A DNA stretch of 64,000 bases from Desulfosarcina sp. BuS5 (GTDB lineage: Bacteria > Desulfobacterota > Desulfobacteria > Desulfobacterales > BuS5), in NCBI RefSeq assembly GCF_028752835.1, contig NZ_CP087952.1, positions 3,470,501 through 3,534,500 of the forward strand. The letters run 5' to 3'. The notes beneath the pieces were generated by a model. That model saw only the letters and a program-made list of their open reading frames with translations, was not told where the DNA came from and searched no databases. The position numbers and the translations under genes are program-made. Positions 1 to 9,596 of this stretch are shown piece after piece; position 1 is the stretch's first letter; the number at the start of each line of letters is the position of its first letter.

Positions 1-294
1 ATGCTCGAAGAAATAGGGTTTCCATACACAAAAATGATGGAACTTGGGAATCACCTTGCTGTGGCAGAAGCAAAATGCATATATCGCATTCCGCTGCGAT
101 ATAATGATCCTATAGAAATTCGCAGCAAATTTACCAAAATTTCAAGCAGAAGTCTCAAAATCAACCAGGAAATATGGAATCTTGATATCGACAAACCGGC
201 AACTACCATTGGTTTAAGTCTGGTATGCATAAATAATAAAGGCCGGGCGACAACTCTACCTGAGGCTTTTAAACAAGCACTTAATTCAAAATAG
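1..294 (+). CDS. Acyl-CoA thioesterase, hotdog fold (YbgC/4-HBT type), 3' part
   Basis: These 97 codons match the C-terminal two thirds of a YbgC or 4-hydroxybenzoyl-CoA thioesterase type protein, a small cytoplasmic hotdog enzyme that cleaves acyl-CoA thioesters. The pattern seen is an EEIGFPY turn, a strand VAEAKCIYRIPLRYNDPIEI, then a strand ISSRSLKINQEIW and a closing strand SLVCINNKGRAT. Family members are about 130-145 residues and carry a catalytic Asp near residue 15-20. That region is missing here, so the true start very probably lies before the window and the ATG at position 1 is internal. The substrate cannot be read from this fragment. Confidence 0.75.
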   Translation: MLEEIGFPYTKMMELGNHLAVAEAKCIYRIPLRYNDPIEIRSKFTKISSRSLKINQEIWNLDIDKPATTIGLSLVCINNKGRATTLPEAFKQALNSK

Positions 295-297
295 CAT

Positions 298-801
298 TTA
301 CTCTGCTATATGTTTTACAATATGCCCAATTTCAAGAAAAATAAGAGCCTTACAGGCTAATTTACAGGCTTTCAGGCTGCCGGGAATTGCAAAAAGAACA
401 GACTTACCTGTAATTCCGGCTGTGGCGCGGGATAAAATTGCCGCGGAATCTATCTCTTCAAAACTCAGTTGCGCAAAAACAGCACCAAACCCGGTAAGTT
501 CTTTTATAAACAAGGGCCGGACAGCCTCGATGGTAACATCCGTGCTGCTTATTCCCGTCCCCCCGGTTACTATTATAACGTCAGGTTTCAGATCCTGGAT
601 CAGATCCAGGACGGTTTTTGTAATGGTGGCTGATTCATCAGGAATTACCTGATGAAAAACTACAGTATGCCCCTCTTTTTTGGCTTGTTTACTGATCCAG
701 ACTCCGCTTTTGTCATTGGCAATGGTTCTTGTAGTAGAAACAGTTATTATCCCGATCCTGGTTTTTTTCGGAGCTGTTTTTTTATGTTTCTGTGTACTCA
801 A
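298..801 (-). CDS. moaB: MoaB/Mog-type molybdenum cofactor biosynthesis protein, TTG start
   Basis: Cytoplasmic MoaB/Mog-fold protein, which in this family binds molybdopterin and adenylylates it during molybdenum (or tungsten) cofactor synthesis. It has 167 residues, normal for MoaB. The family core RIGIITVSTTRT is followed by the molybdopterin-binding VTGGTGIS (residues 78-85) and an IPGS loop near 139-142. The frame is open to a GTG at 825, but the TTG at 801 is the better start. It gives MSTQKHKKTAPKKTRIGI, which matches family N-termini, and AAGGA lies 8 nt upstream. The extra codons before it fall in a repeat element. It is the last gene of a minus-strand run with pyrR. Confidence 0.88.
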   Translation of the reverse strand: MSTQKHKKTAPKKTRIGIITVSTTRTIANDKSGVWISKQAKKEGHTVVFHQVIPDESATITKTVLDLIQDLKPDVIIVTGGTGISSTDVTIEAVRPLFIKELTGFGAVFAQLSFEEIDSAAILSRATAGITGKSVLFAIPGSLKACKLACKALIFLEIGHIVKHIAE

Positions 802-815
802 AAAAATAATCCTTA

Positions 816-972
816 GGGTTCGCACAAAAATAAGTTAGCAATTTTAAGTGTTGAGGCGCCTGGCTGGCAAGGCGCGAAAGCGTAGGAATATCAAGATATT
901 TCTACGCTTTCGTAACGCAGCCAGGCAGGATGTATCGACGTTTAAAATGTAAAGTTATTTTTGCGCGAGCCC
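816..972. mobile_element. 157-bp palindromic element between pyrR and moaB
   Basis: The ends are inverted repeats: GGGTTCGCACAAAAATAA on the left and, read from the other strand, GGGCTCGCGCAAAAATAA on the right. Both flanks carry TTA (813-815 and 973-975), a possible 3-bp target duplication. The centre is an 18-bp hairpin (875-892 with 895-912, one mismatch, 2-nt loop), flanked by a shorter GCCTGGCTG / CAGCCAGGC pair. There is no coding capacity. The right boundary falls on the pyrR stop codon and the left one on the moaB Shine-Dalgarno. Partial relatives lie at 6042-6092 and 15083-15118. Confidence 0.75.
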
Positions 973-1503
973 TTACTCAATCAGAACAGCATCTATGTCA
1001 TCATGCTCCTGAAAGAGCACATTAACTGTTTCGTGCTGCCTTGTTTCTATAAACTTACCCACATAATCAGCCTGTATCGGTAATTCCCTGTATCCCCTGT
1101 CCACCAGAACGGCAAGTTCAATACGATCAGGCCTGCCAAAATCGATAACAGCATCCATGGCCGCCCTGACAGTGCGGCCTGTAAAAAGGACATCATCAAC
1201 AAGAATAATATGTTTTCCGTCAACGGAAAATGGTATTTTAGTAGTCTTTACTACCGGATGGTTGCTTATCTTTGTCCAGTCATCACGATACATGGTAATA
1301 TCTATTGTGCCGGACTCGACAACAATCCCCTCAATATCAACAATTCCTTTCCCTATTCTTTGCGCTAAATAAACGCCCCTGGTATGAATGCCGATTAAAA
1401 CCAGATTGCCGACACCTTTGTGTCTTTCAATTATCTCACAGGTAATCCTTGTAAGTATTCTTTTTATATCACCTTTGTCGAGAATTATATTTTTTAAATC
1501 CAT
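973..1503 (-). CDS. pyrR: PyrR: pyr operon regulator / uracil phosphoribosyltransferase
   Basis: This is a 176-residue type I phosphoribosyltransferase of the PyrR group. Such proteins make UMP from uracil and PRPP, and in many bacteria bind pyr mRNA to attenuate pyrimidine genes. The PRPP loop VDDVLFTGRT is at residues 102-111 and a GIHTRG segment at 38-43. The length is normal. The start ATG has AGGAAAG a few bases upstream. No pyr attenuator is recognisable nearby, and carAB lie 57 kb away, so RNA-binding control is only inferred from the family. The TAA stop lies at the edge of the inverted-repeat element that separates it from moaB. Confidence 0.92.
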   Translation of the reverse strand: MDLKNIILDKGDIKRILTRITCEIIERHKGVGNLVLIGIHTRGVYLAQRIGKGIVDIEGIVVESGTIDITMYRDDWTKISNHPVVKTTKIPFSVDGKHIILVDDVLFTGRTVRAAMDAVIDFGRPDRIELAVLVDRGYRELPIQADYVGKFIETRQHETVNVLFQEHDDIDAVLIE

Positions 1504-1524
1504 AATTCTTTCCTGATTTAATCT

Positions 1525-2667
1525 TTAAAGACGGCAAAGTATTTCAGCTGCTTTTTCCAATGTTTCATCTTTTTTTGCAAAACAGAATCTCAATACTTTA
1601 TCATCCTGCTTTTTGTTATAAAAAGCGGATGGAGGAATGGCGGCAACTCCGTATTCTGTTGTGATACGTTCTGCAAATGTATAATCAGATTCATCTGAAA
1701 CAGCCGAATAATCCACCATCAGAAAATAGGTTCCGGAACAAGGCAAGACCCTTAATCCGGATGCCTCCAAACATGAAATAAATTTGTCCCGCTTCTTTTG
1801 ATAAAAAATAGCCAGATTATTATAATAACTTTTTTCTTTCATCATGTCTGCATAAGCATACTGCACCGGCGTGTTGGAAGCAAAAGTAAGAAACTGATGG
1901 ATCTTGCGAAACTCAGTTGATAAAATTTCAGGCGCAATACAATAACCAATTTTCCAGCCGGTTGTATGATATGTTTTACCAAAAGAACTGATAACAAAAC
2001 TTTTTTCAGCCAGTTCGGGAAAGCGCAGCATACTCGCATGGGTGAGACCATCAAATATAATATGTTCATAAACTTCATCGCTGATAATTAAAATATCAGT
2101 ATTATGGGTTAACTCCCGCAAACTGTTAATATCCTTCCCGGACAGGACTGTTCCTGTAGGGTTGTGCGGCGAATTTAATATTATAAGCTTTGTTCTTGAT
2201 GATACAGCCTCCGTCACCTCATTCCAGTCTATTCTATATTCCGGAAACTTAAGCTGTATAAAAACAGGTATACCGCCGTTCAGCTTAACAGCCGGCTTAT
2301 ACGAGTCATAAGCAGGTTCAAAAATAACAACTTCATCACCTGGATTTACAACAGCGCTAATGGATGCATACAAAGCTTCTGTGGCGCCGGAAGTAACTGT
2401 AATTTCTTTATCAGGATCTACATCAGCTCCATATATTTTTTTGACTTTGGCTGCTATCTGTGATCTCAACTCGGGAATTCCCTCCATGGGGGCATACTGA
2501 TTAAAACCAGAGCGCATATACTTAACGACAAGTTCTATCAGCCTGTCGGGAGCATCAAAATCAGGAAAACCCTGTGAAAGATTAATGGCATTATGTTCAG
2601 CCGCCAGTTTCGACATGATAGTAAAAATAGTAATGCCGACATCAGGTAGTTTTGACTTTATTTTCAT
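1525..2667 (-). CDS. PLP aminotransferase, methionine aminotransferase (YbdL) type
   Basis: Fold-type I aminotransferase of 380 residues, cytoplasmic. The sequence follows E. coli YbdL (methionine:2-oxo-acid aminotransferase) along its whole length: LPDVGITIFT at the start, INLSQGFPDFD (29-38), NSPHNPTG (165-172), SDEVYEH (196-202), and SSFGKTYHTTGWKIGYC with the PLP lysine at 231. Methionine or another neutral or aromatic amino acid is the likely donor, by family. It lies 21 nt upstream of pyrR and 6 nt downstream of a methyltransferase gene on the same strand, so co-transcription is likely. No clear Shine-Dalgarno precedes the ATG. Confidence 0.88.
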   Translation of the reverse strand: MKIKSKLPDVGITIFTIMSKLAAEHNAINLSQGFPDFDAPDRLIELVVKYMRSGFNQYAPMEGIPELRSQIAAKVKKIYGADVDPDKEITVTSGATEALYASISAVVNPGDEVVIFEPAYDSYKPAVKLNGGIPVFIQLKFPEYRIDWNEVTEAVSSRTKLIILNSPHNPTGTVLSGKDINSLRELTHNTDILIISDEVYEHIIFDGLTHASMLRFPELAEKSFVISSFGKTYHTTGWKIGYCIAPEILSTEFRKIHQFLTFASNTPVQYAYADMMKEKSYYNNLAIFYQKKRDKFISCLEASGLRVLPCSGTYFLMVDYSAVSDESDYTFAERITTEYGVAAIPPSAFYNKKQDDKVLRFCFAKKDETLEKAAEILCRL

Positions 2668-2673
2668 ATTTTT

Positions 2674-3360
2674 TTAAGTCGGATTTATCTTGCTTTTCAT
2701 CTGGAAAAGAACAAACTCTTTAGCGCTGTCATCTGTGCGGAGTATTCTTTTTCCTGCTTTGATATGAAAGTACTGCCCCATTTCTTCCAGAAAAATTAAA
2801 CCTGTCTTACGCATTCCTTCTGCCAGAGTTATGTTACCGCCTGGTTTTAAACATTTATTAAAAAGCATTAACAAACTTTTAATATCACTTTTTTTATAGA
2901 CTACCTCTGAGCCTATTATTTGATCAAAACGTCCATCACATACCGGTTTATTCCAATCAAGATCTTTAATTTCCAAATTATCACAGTTGTTTATCGCCGT
3001 ATTGGCCCTGGCAAATTTCAAGGCATCAGGATTATGTTCCGACATCAATACCCTGTGCCCGAAACTCGCAGCCACAATTTCAACAACACCAATACCCGCA
3101 CCTATTTCAAGAAATCTCTTTGCAGGGTTCACCGGTAGATCCGCCATATAAGCCGATAGAACAGTCGCTGCTTCCCATATCTTGGCCCAAAGCGGAAATT
3201 CATCAAACAGATTATCTTTATTTATAAAACGATCAATAGTTTTTGGTATAAGAAAGCTGAATTTTTTTCCATTTACAACCATAGGTATTTGTTCGGTTTC
3301 ATAATCGCTATAAAACTGATCCAAATCAAATTCTGCAGGTTTTTTTATTATGTTTATCAT
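2674..3360 (-). CDS. Class I SAM-dependent methyltransferase (Methyltransf_16-like)
   Basis: A Rossmann-fold methyltransferase. Motif I is FLEIGAGIGVVEI, followed by an acidic SEHNPDALKFARAN segment and IIGSEVVYKKSDI. This resembles the lysine-methyltransferase-like family (PF10294), so protein or small-molecule methylation is possible, but the substrate is unknown. The frame extends to an ATG at 3417, but the N-terminal 19 codons (MTLSILFLTNLYAP...) are unlike the family. A TTGACA-17-TATATA promoter lies inside them and would place the transcript start next to the ATG at 3360, giving 228 residues and a possibly leaderless mRNA. The start is therefore a judgement. Confidence 0.8.
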   Translation of the reverse strand: MINIIKKPAEFDLDQFYSDYETEQIPMVVNGKKFSFLIPKTIDRFINKDNLFDEFPLWAKIWEAATVLSAYMADLPVNPAKRFLEIGAGIGVVEIVAASFGHRVLMSEHNPDALKFARANTAINNCDNLEIKDLDWNKPVCDGRFDQIIGSEVVYKKSDIKSLLMLFNKCLKPGGNITLAEGMRKTGLIFLEEMGQYFHIKAGKRILRTDDSAKEFVLFQMKSKINPT

Positions 3361-3367
3361 ATCTGTA

Positions 3368-3396
3368 TATATATATGGCGCATATAAATTTGTCAA
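3368..3396 (-). promoter_or_regulatory. Sigma-70-type promoter of the methyltransferase gene
   Basis: On the minus strand a perfect -35 TTGACA (3396-3391) is followed by a 17-bp spacer and TATATA (3373-3368). The predicted start of transcription is next to the ATG at 3360, where no Shine-Dalgarno is present. Confidence 0.5.
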
Positions 3397-3416
3397 AAAT
3401 AGTATTGACAGGGTCA

Positions 3417-3456
3417 TGCCTTCATTCTTGACAAAAACTTATCAAGAGTGAAGGCA
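3417..3456. repeat. 15-bp imperfect inverted repeat in a divergent intergenic region
   Basis: TGCCTTCATTCTTGA (3417-3431) pairs with TCAAGAGTGAAGGCA (3442-3456), with one mismatch and a 10-nt loop. It lies between the divergent methyltransferase and the A+T-rich gene at 3641, without a following T run. An operator or cruciform is more likely than a terminator. The rest of 3457-3640 is A+T-rich and shows nothing recognisable. Confidence 0.5.
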
Positions 3457-3640
3457 TATCCCTTATCTTAACTTTTCATTGGTTGGAATTGATTTGTATC
3501 AATCTCTTACAAAATAATACAATTTAAATTTAAGTTTATTTTAATAAATACGATATATTTTATAGAGAAAAACATTTTTATAACTTCTTTAAAAACTCAA
3601 AGATGATATTTAATCCCGTAATATATAAAATTATTAAATA

Positions 3641-5434
3641 ATGGAAAATGAATCTCAAAATAATAATCTTTCCGAACAGGAAAAAATGGATGCACTTGTT
3701 GCCGAACTTGCTGGTGAATCAAATGATCCGGCTAAAAACGATCTTAAAAATAATAATAACAATGATGATGAAAACAACTCAGAAACTGTCGAAAATATCA
3801 AAAATAATGAATTTGAGGAGACCGCTCAAAACGCTGATAGCGCCGACCCGGATATAAATAATCTTTCCGAACAGGAAAAAATGGATGCACTTGTTGCCGA
3901 ACTTGCTGGTGAGTCAAATGATCCGGCTAAAAACGATCTTAAAAATAATAATAACAATGATGATGAAAACAAATCAGAACCAATCGAGAATATCAAAAAT
4001 AATAAATTTGAGGAGACCTCACAAAACGCTGATAGCGCCGACTCGAATATAAAAAACCTTTCCGAACAGGAAAATTTTAGTAATAAAAATGAACCTGATG
4101 ATTTTAATTCTCTCGATGATGATGAAATAGAACATTTTGATGCTGCTATCTCAACTAAAATATCGGATAAAAAAATAACAAAAAAAACTGAAAATGTTGA
4201 TTTAAATATTTCGACTGAAAAGGAAAATACTGCAAAAAAACCAACAATTAATAAATTGAAAAAACAAATTAGAATAAAAAAATATATAAAACTGCTTATC
4301 TCTTTGTTTTTATTATTGATTTTATTTTCTTCAGTGTTTCTTATATATAAATATAAAACTGGAAAAAATCATTCTTTAATATCTGAACATCAATCCTCAA
4401 ATAACCAGTATAAAAACAATAAACCTTTAACGACCACTAAAATAAAAGAACCTGAATTTGAAGAAAAAAAAATTACTCAATCTCAATTAGAGGATCTTCT
4501 GAAAAAAATAGATATTATTATAGATGAATTGCAATCAACCAAAAATGAGCTTGATAATATTATACGCTATTACAAAGATGGAATAAAAAATGTGGAATTA
4601 GCTATTACCAAAGAAATAAAAAAAAAAAATATACATACATTTAAAGATGCAATAAAAAATATGAGAATAAAACTCGGTATAGAAACTATTCAAAGGAGAT
4701 TATTCTATTTTAATAAACTTGAAAAACCATTCAATCAACTTAATTATGATATTGAAGAGCTAATATTTTTAAAACGCAAAATTAAAATAGCTATACAAAT
4801 TATGCCTCTTATAAATGAAACAGAAATTGCGAATTTTCAAAAAGATATAGAAACTGCTCTTATAAAACATATTTCAGTTACCGATAAACTGTTTGTTGAT
4901 AATAATTCTACAAATAAATTAGAATCTTTTGAATCTATATGGGCCGCATTGCCCTTTTATGAAAAAACAAAAGATAGTATAAAAAAAAAAAATAATTTAA
5001 CCAACATAGAAATATGGGAAGAATTATCTAATGGAAATTTCGATAACGTAAATAAACTTACTAAATTATCAATCGCTTCCGCAGAATGTCTGTCAAAATG
5101 GAAAGGAAAAGATCTTTATTTAAACAATATTACAACTCTTACACCACAAATAACAAAAAAACTTATTGAATGGAAAGGAGAATGGCTATGTCTTAACGGT
5201 CTCTCTACCCTTTCTCCTGAAACAGCAAAATATCTTTTTAAATGGGACGGCAAACGGATTTCTCTTAATGCAATAAAACAACTTTCACCTAAGGAAGCAG
5301 AATATATATCCGGTTGGCAGGGTAATCATCTTGAAATGATTAATCTTAACAGTTTTTCTCCCACGACTGCCCAATATTTAACGAAATGGCTCGAAGCGGG
5401 AGGAAAAATTTATATTAATGATAAATATCGATAA
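3641..5434 (+). CDS. Unrecognised membrane protein: Asn/Asp-rich tandem repeats, one TM, LRR-like C-terminus
   Basis: I do not recognise this 597-residue protein. Residues 1-210 are low-complexity Asn/Asp/Glu/Lys with a 65-residue tandem repeat starting LSEQEKMDALVAELAGE (two full copies and a third LSEQE). A Lys-rich stretch precedes one membrane helix (about 216-236). Residues 270-440 look helical or coiled-coil. Residues 473-590 hold about four 24-residue units of the form LSPe-AkyL-kW-G--L-LN, an LRR-like solenoid. The arrangement suggests an acidic cytoplasmic N-terminus and an exported C-terminus. The ATG at 3641 lacks a clear Shine-Dalgarno. Base composition is far more A+T-rich than neighbouring genes, suggesting transfer. 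It overlaps the next gene by 17 nt. Confidence 0.7.
   Translation: MENESQNNNLSEQEKMDALVAELAGESNDPAKNDLKNNNNNDDENNSETVENIKNNEFEETAQNADSADPDINNLSEQEKMDALVAELAGESNDPAKNDLKNNNNNDDENKSEPIENIKNNKFEETSQNADSADSNIKNLSEQENFSNKNEPDDFNSLDDDEIEHFDAAISTKISDKKITKKTENVDLNISTEKENTAKKPTINKLKKQIRIKKYIKLLISLFLLLILFSSVFLIYKYKTGKNHSLISEHQSSNNQYKNNKPLTTTKIKEPEFEEKKITQSQLEDLLKKIDIIIDELQSTKNELDNIIRYYKDGIKNVELAITKEIKKKNIHTFKDAIKNMRIKLGIETIQRRLFYFNKLEKPFNQLNYDIEELIFLKRKIKIAIQIMPLINETEIANFQKDIETALIKHISVTDKLFVDNNSTNKLESFESIWAALPFYEKTKDSIKKKNNLTNIEIWEELSNGNFDNVNKLTKLSIASAECLSKWKGKDLYLNNITTLTPQITKKLIEWKGEWLCLNGLSTLSPETAKYLFKWDGKRISLNAIKQLSPKEAEYISGWQGNHLEMINLNSFSPTTAQYLTKWLEAGGKIYINDKYR
3656..4070 (+). repeat. In-frame 195-bp tandem duplication inside the N-terminal coding region
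   Basis: The block beginning ATCTTTCCGAACAGG occurs at 3666, again at 3861, and as TTTCCGAACAGG at about 4059, giving a period of 195 bp (65 codons). The first two copies are nearly identical over their first 110 bp, including a run of AAT/AAC codons. This indicates a recent duplication or a slippage- or recombination-prone array. Confidence 0.85.
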
Positions 5435-6050
5435 AACCCGACTGAAAAAAGAATATTTTGCCCATTTTAATTCTCCTTGCGAGGAGAAACCGATCCTCAC
5501 GAACGGACAACAAGTGATTAAATTTTTTATAAAATTTAAAATCTTTTATATCCTCCCTCTATATTTATTTATAGCTTATGATTTTGTATTTGCTAATAAT
5601 GATATTAATAATATTCTACGGCAAAAATTATCGGATATTACATATACTCAGGAAATCATTGCAAAAAAAATCAAGTTATCTGTAAAAATAAAAGATAACC
5701 TAATTAATAATGAAACAAAAATTATTCAGAAAATAACAGACAAAAAAAAATCTTTAAATATTAATAATTGTCAAACTGCTGATCAATTGCCGTTAATGCA
5801 ATTCGATCTAACATTAATTCAACTACTTCGTACTTATATTGCGGAACTTTCCCAAAAAATCATTCTTTTAAAAAACTGTAATACCCAGCTTGATTTTTTA
5901 TATAACCAGGCTGAAGATAGTTTAATGATAAACAAAACGATTAAAAACCTTCAAATAAATGAATTGATACTAAAAATAGATAAAACCCTCGAAACAAATC
6001 AAAACTTAATTGAAAAAGAGATATTGTCCTTAAGATTCTTGCAAAAATAA
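5418..6050 (+). CDS. Unrecognised exported helical protein, partner of the upstream gene
   Basis: The 210-residue product has no family I recognise. A hydrophobic segment, FKIFYILPLYLFIAYDFVFA, followed by NN looks like a signal peptide, but it begins about 36 residues after the ATG. An alternative GTG at 5514 would place it at the very N-terminus. Residues after 60 are Lys/Ile/Leu/Asn-rich and probably form long helices or coiled coil. The gene overlaps the preceding one and shares its extreme A+T bias, so the two probably function as a pair at the cell envelope. The last codons and the stop lie in a fragment of the GGGTTCGC-type repeat element, so the original C-terminus may be lost. Confidence 0.6.
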   Translation: MINIDKTRLKKEYFAHFNSPCEEKPILTNGQQVIKFFIKFKIFYILPLYLFIAYDFVFANNDINNILRQKLSDITYTQEIIAKKIKLSVKIKDNLINNETKIIQKITDKKKSLNINNCQTADQLPLMQFDLTLIQLLRTYIAELSQKIILLKNCNTQLDFLYNQAEDSLMINKTIKNLQINELILKIDKTLETNQNLIEKEILSLRFLQK

Positions 6051-6305
6051 ATTTGCAATTTTAAGTGTTGAGGCGCCTGGCTGGCAAAGCGCAAGAACTA
6101 TGCTGTCATCACTTAATTCATAACCTCTCCATACATATTTACTCAATACGCTGACATCTGCTGATGCAGTCGGTCTTTTCTCCATGTTCGACATGGCACT
6201 GATCAGCCCCTTTGGTTCCTCTTCCTCTGCCCACAGATAAGTATTACCTGTAAATAGTGCCATTGATATTATAATTGCCACCAGTTTCCACACTCGAATC
6301 CCCAT
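6030..6305 (-). pseudogene. Truncated TorF-type outer-membrane porin, N-terminal fragment
   Basis: From the ATG at 6305 (AAGGA upstream) the frame encodes a signal peptide ending near TYLWAEEEE. It then gives SADVSVLSKYVWRGYELSDDS, the conserved start of TorF-family putative porins, which are normally around 250 residues. After about 70 residues the frame runs into the repeat fragment at 6042-6092 and ends in unrelated codons (LALCQPGAS...). The beta-barrel is therefore missing and the gene is dead. It lies directly downstream of amt on the same strand, an arrangement seen for such porins in ammonium loci. Confidence 0.75.
6042..6092. repeat. Half-copy of the GGGTTCGC palindromic element
   Basis: About 50 bp (GCAATTTTAAGTGTTGAGG and the following CGCCTGGCTGGCAA) match the left half of the element at 816-972 almost exactly. 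The other half is absent. It forms the junction between the A+T-rich gene pair and the truncated porin and supplies both their 3' ends. Confidence 0.8.
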
Positions 6306-6357
6306 TTGCTTAACATTCCTTTTATTATTATAAATTAACAATATATCTTACTTGCCC

Positions 6358-8094
<1,737 letters not shown>

Positions 8095-8109
8095 TTATCA
8101 TCATAACAG

Positions 8110-8125
8110 AGCAATCACTGTGCCA
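8110..8125 (-). promoter_or_regulatory. Sigma-54 (RpoN) promoter upstream of glnB-amt
   Basis: TGGCACAGTGATTGCT on the minus strand matches the -24/-12 consensus TGGCAC-N5-TTGC, with exactly 10 nt between the GG and the GC. It lies about 65 nt before the glnB GTG. Nitrogen-regulated glnK-amtB operons are classically RpoN/NtrC driven, so the control element outlived the genes. No NtrC sites were picked out. Confidence 0.8.
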
Positions 8126-8253
8126 TATATCAACGATTTTTTTTTAGCATAACCATTGGAAATAACTTGATATAAAACTAATGACCTTCCTGGCACGATT
8201 CAGCATGGATACAAATTTGTATATTTTTTTAAAAAAAATTCAGTAGTGTCCGG

Positions 8254-9408
8254 TTAAGTTTTTGCATATAGCATTTGCTCTTTGATAATCAGATTATTAG
8301 ACCATACGTTTTTTTCGTCAGTACGTAATTCGTTCTGGATGGTATTTCTAAGCTGACGAATCCTCTTTATTGATACAGGTTCATTAAACTGTTCATGGCA
8401 GTATATGGCCATAAGCAGGTAGGTTATTAACCCCGCAAGGATTTGAACCATCAGGCCATATCTACTGTGAGCAATCAAGTGGTACACTTTTAAATGTTTC
8501 TTCCACCATTTGAAAAAAGTTTCGATATCCCATCTAAGCTTATAAACGGTTGCAACCTGCTCGGCTGTAAGATCATAACGATCAGTTGCCACAAAATATT
8601 TGACACCGGCAATTTTATAACCAACCAGTCGAACCGGCTTTCTGGTCTGGTTTACCCCAGGAGTGCCAAGAAGAACCACAGCATCATAAAAAATATAGCT
8701 GTCGGGATCAACAGGCTGCTCTTTGATAATAGTTCTTGTTGTTTTCGCTTTGATGCGGCAAACAAAATGTTTTTTTTCATCCTGAAGAAGATCAAAATCC
8801 TTATGTGATTGATACCCCCGATCCATGATTCCTGTTTGGCCTTTTGTAAGGATAGACCTGACAAAGGGGCGTTCAGCGCCATTTCCATTTGTCAGATGAA
8901 TTTTTATAGGAATCTTGCGATTGACATCAAAGCCGAAATGGCCTTTTGCTTTTTTAGCGCCTTTTCTGTAATCAGCCCAGTACATGGACAGAACTGCATC
9001 AATTAAAGATCCATCAATGGAAACGAGTTCACCGAGATCTGAATAATTTGATGGTAAAGCATTTTGTGCCTGGCTGCAAAGAGCTTGAAAAACATATTCA
9101 AGCTGTTCAAGCCCTCGAGAATTGATAATTTCGGAAAAACTGCTACGACTGATCCCTCCATCTGGAGCGACACATTCTTTGGCAAAATCGTCTTCTTTAA
9201 GGTGTTGAATAAGATCACGAGCTGATTCATGTTCTTGTAGATGGAAAAATATCAGTGCGTGAAGCTGATCTTCAAAAGTCATTTTCAATGGCCTGTGACC
9301 TCGGGATTTAAGCTGTGGCGTGTCAGGAAAAATCTTTTGCAAAGGTTTGAGAAATCGAGCATGAGATTGGGGATTAAAATTCTTTTTTGGGATATTGAAT
9401 ATGTCCAT
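8254..9408 (-). CDS. IS4-family DDE transposase
   Basis: The protein has 384 residues. The RNase H-like DDE core shows LVSIDGSLID (first Asp), a GIMDRGYQSHKDF segment (second Asp) and the IS4 YREK signature YKLRWDIETFFKWWKKHLK. The N-terminal part (NPQSHARFLKPLQKIFP) is the usual helical DNA-binding region of this group. It appears intact: no frameshift or internal stop is visible. The ATG is preceded by AAGGAG, and the stop codon lies inside the left inverted repeat, typical of a compact IS. Confidence 0.93.
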   Translation of the reverse strand: MDIFNIPKKNFNPQSHARFLKPLQKIFPDTPQLKSRGHRPLKMTFEDQLHALIFFHLQEHESARDLIQHLKEDDFAKECVAPDGGISRSSFSEIINSRGLEQLEYVFQALCSQAQNALPSNYSDLGELVSIDGSLIDAVLSMYWADYRKGAKKAKGHFGFDVNRKIPIKIHLTNGNGAERPFVRSILTKGQTGIMDRGYQSHKDFDLLQDEKKHFVCRIKAKTTRTIIKEQPVDPDSYIFYDAVVLLGTPGVNQTRKPVRLVGYKIAGVKYFVATDRYDLTAEQVATVYKLRWDIETFFKWWKKHLKVYHLIAHSRYGLMVQILAGLITYLLMAIYCHEQFNEPVSIKRIRQLRNTIQNELRTDEKNVWSNNLIIKEQMLYAKT

Positions 9409-9500
9409 TTTTGTCTTAACTCCTTGTTATAATTATATTTTATAACAAAACGATAAAAAATTTTTATTTGGTTTGTCAAGTAAAAAATGAACATTTTTCT

Positions 9501-9596
9501 AATTTTTTTATCCCATATAACATGCAAAAACCTAACCGGACACTACTGAATTTTTTTATCCCATATAACATGCAAAAACCTAACCGGACACTACTG
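9501..9596. repeat. Two tandem 48-bp copies of the IS right terminus
   Basis: Positions 9501-9548 and 9549-9596 are identical. Each contains ATCCCATATAACATGCAAAA followed by the inverted repeat ending CACTACTG. The duplication could come from abortive or adjacent transposition, or from replication slippage. Confidence 0.93.

Larger units (their letters stand above)
8241..9596 (-). mobile_element. IS4-family insertion sequence with duplicated right end
   Basis: The left end CAGTAGTGTCCGGTTA (8241 on) and the right end are 27-bp inverted repeats differing at one base. The right-end 48 bp are present twice in tandem (9501-9548 and 9549-9596), so either 9548 or 9596 may be the functional terminus. 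Flanks of AAAAAAATT on both sides are compatible with a 9-bp target duplication, although A-rich sequence weakens this. It carries one transposase gene, with TTGACA (9479-9474) and AAGGAG (9425-9420) upstream. It separates the glnB-amt promoter region from a helicase remnant. Confidence 0.9.

Noticed and set aside
298-825. moaB starting at the GTG at 825
   Set aside because: The first eight codons lie in the palindromic repeat. The TTG at 801 has a better Shine-Dalgarno and a family-like N-terminus.
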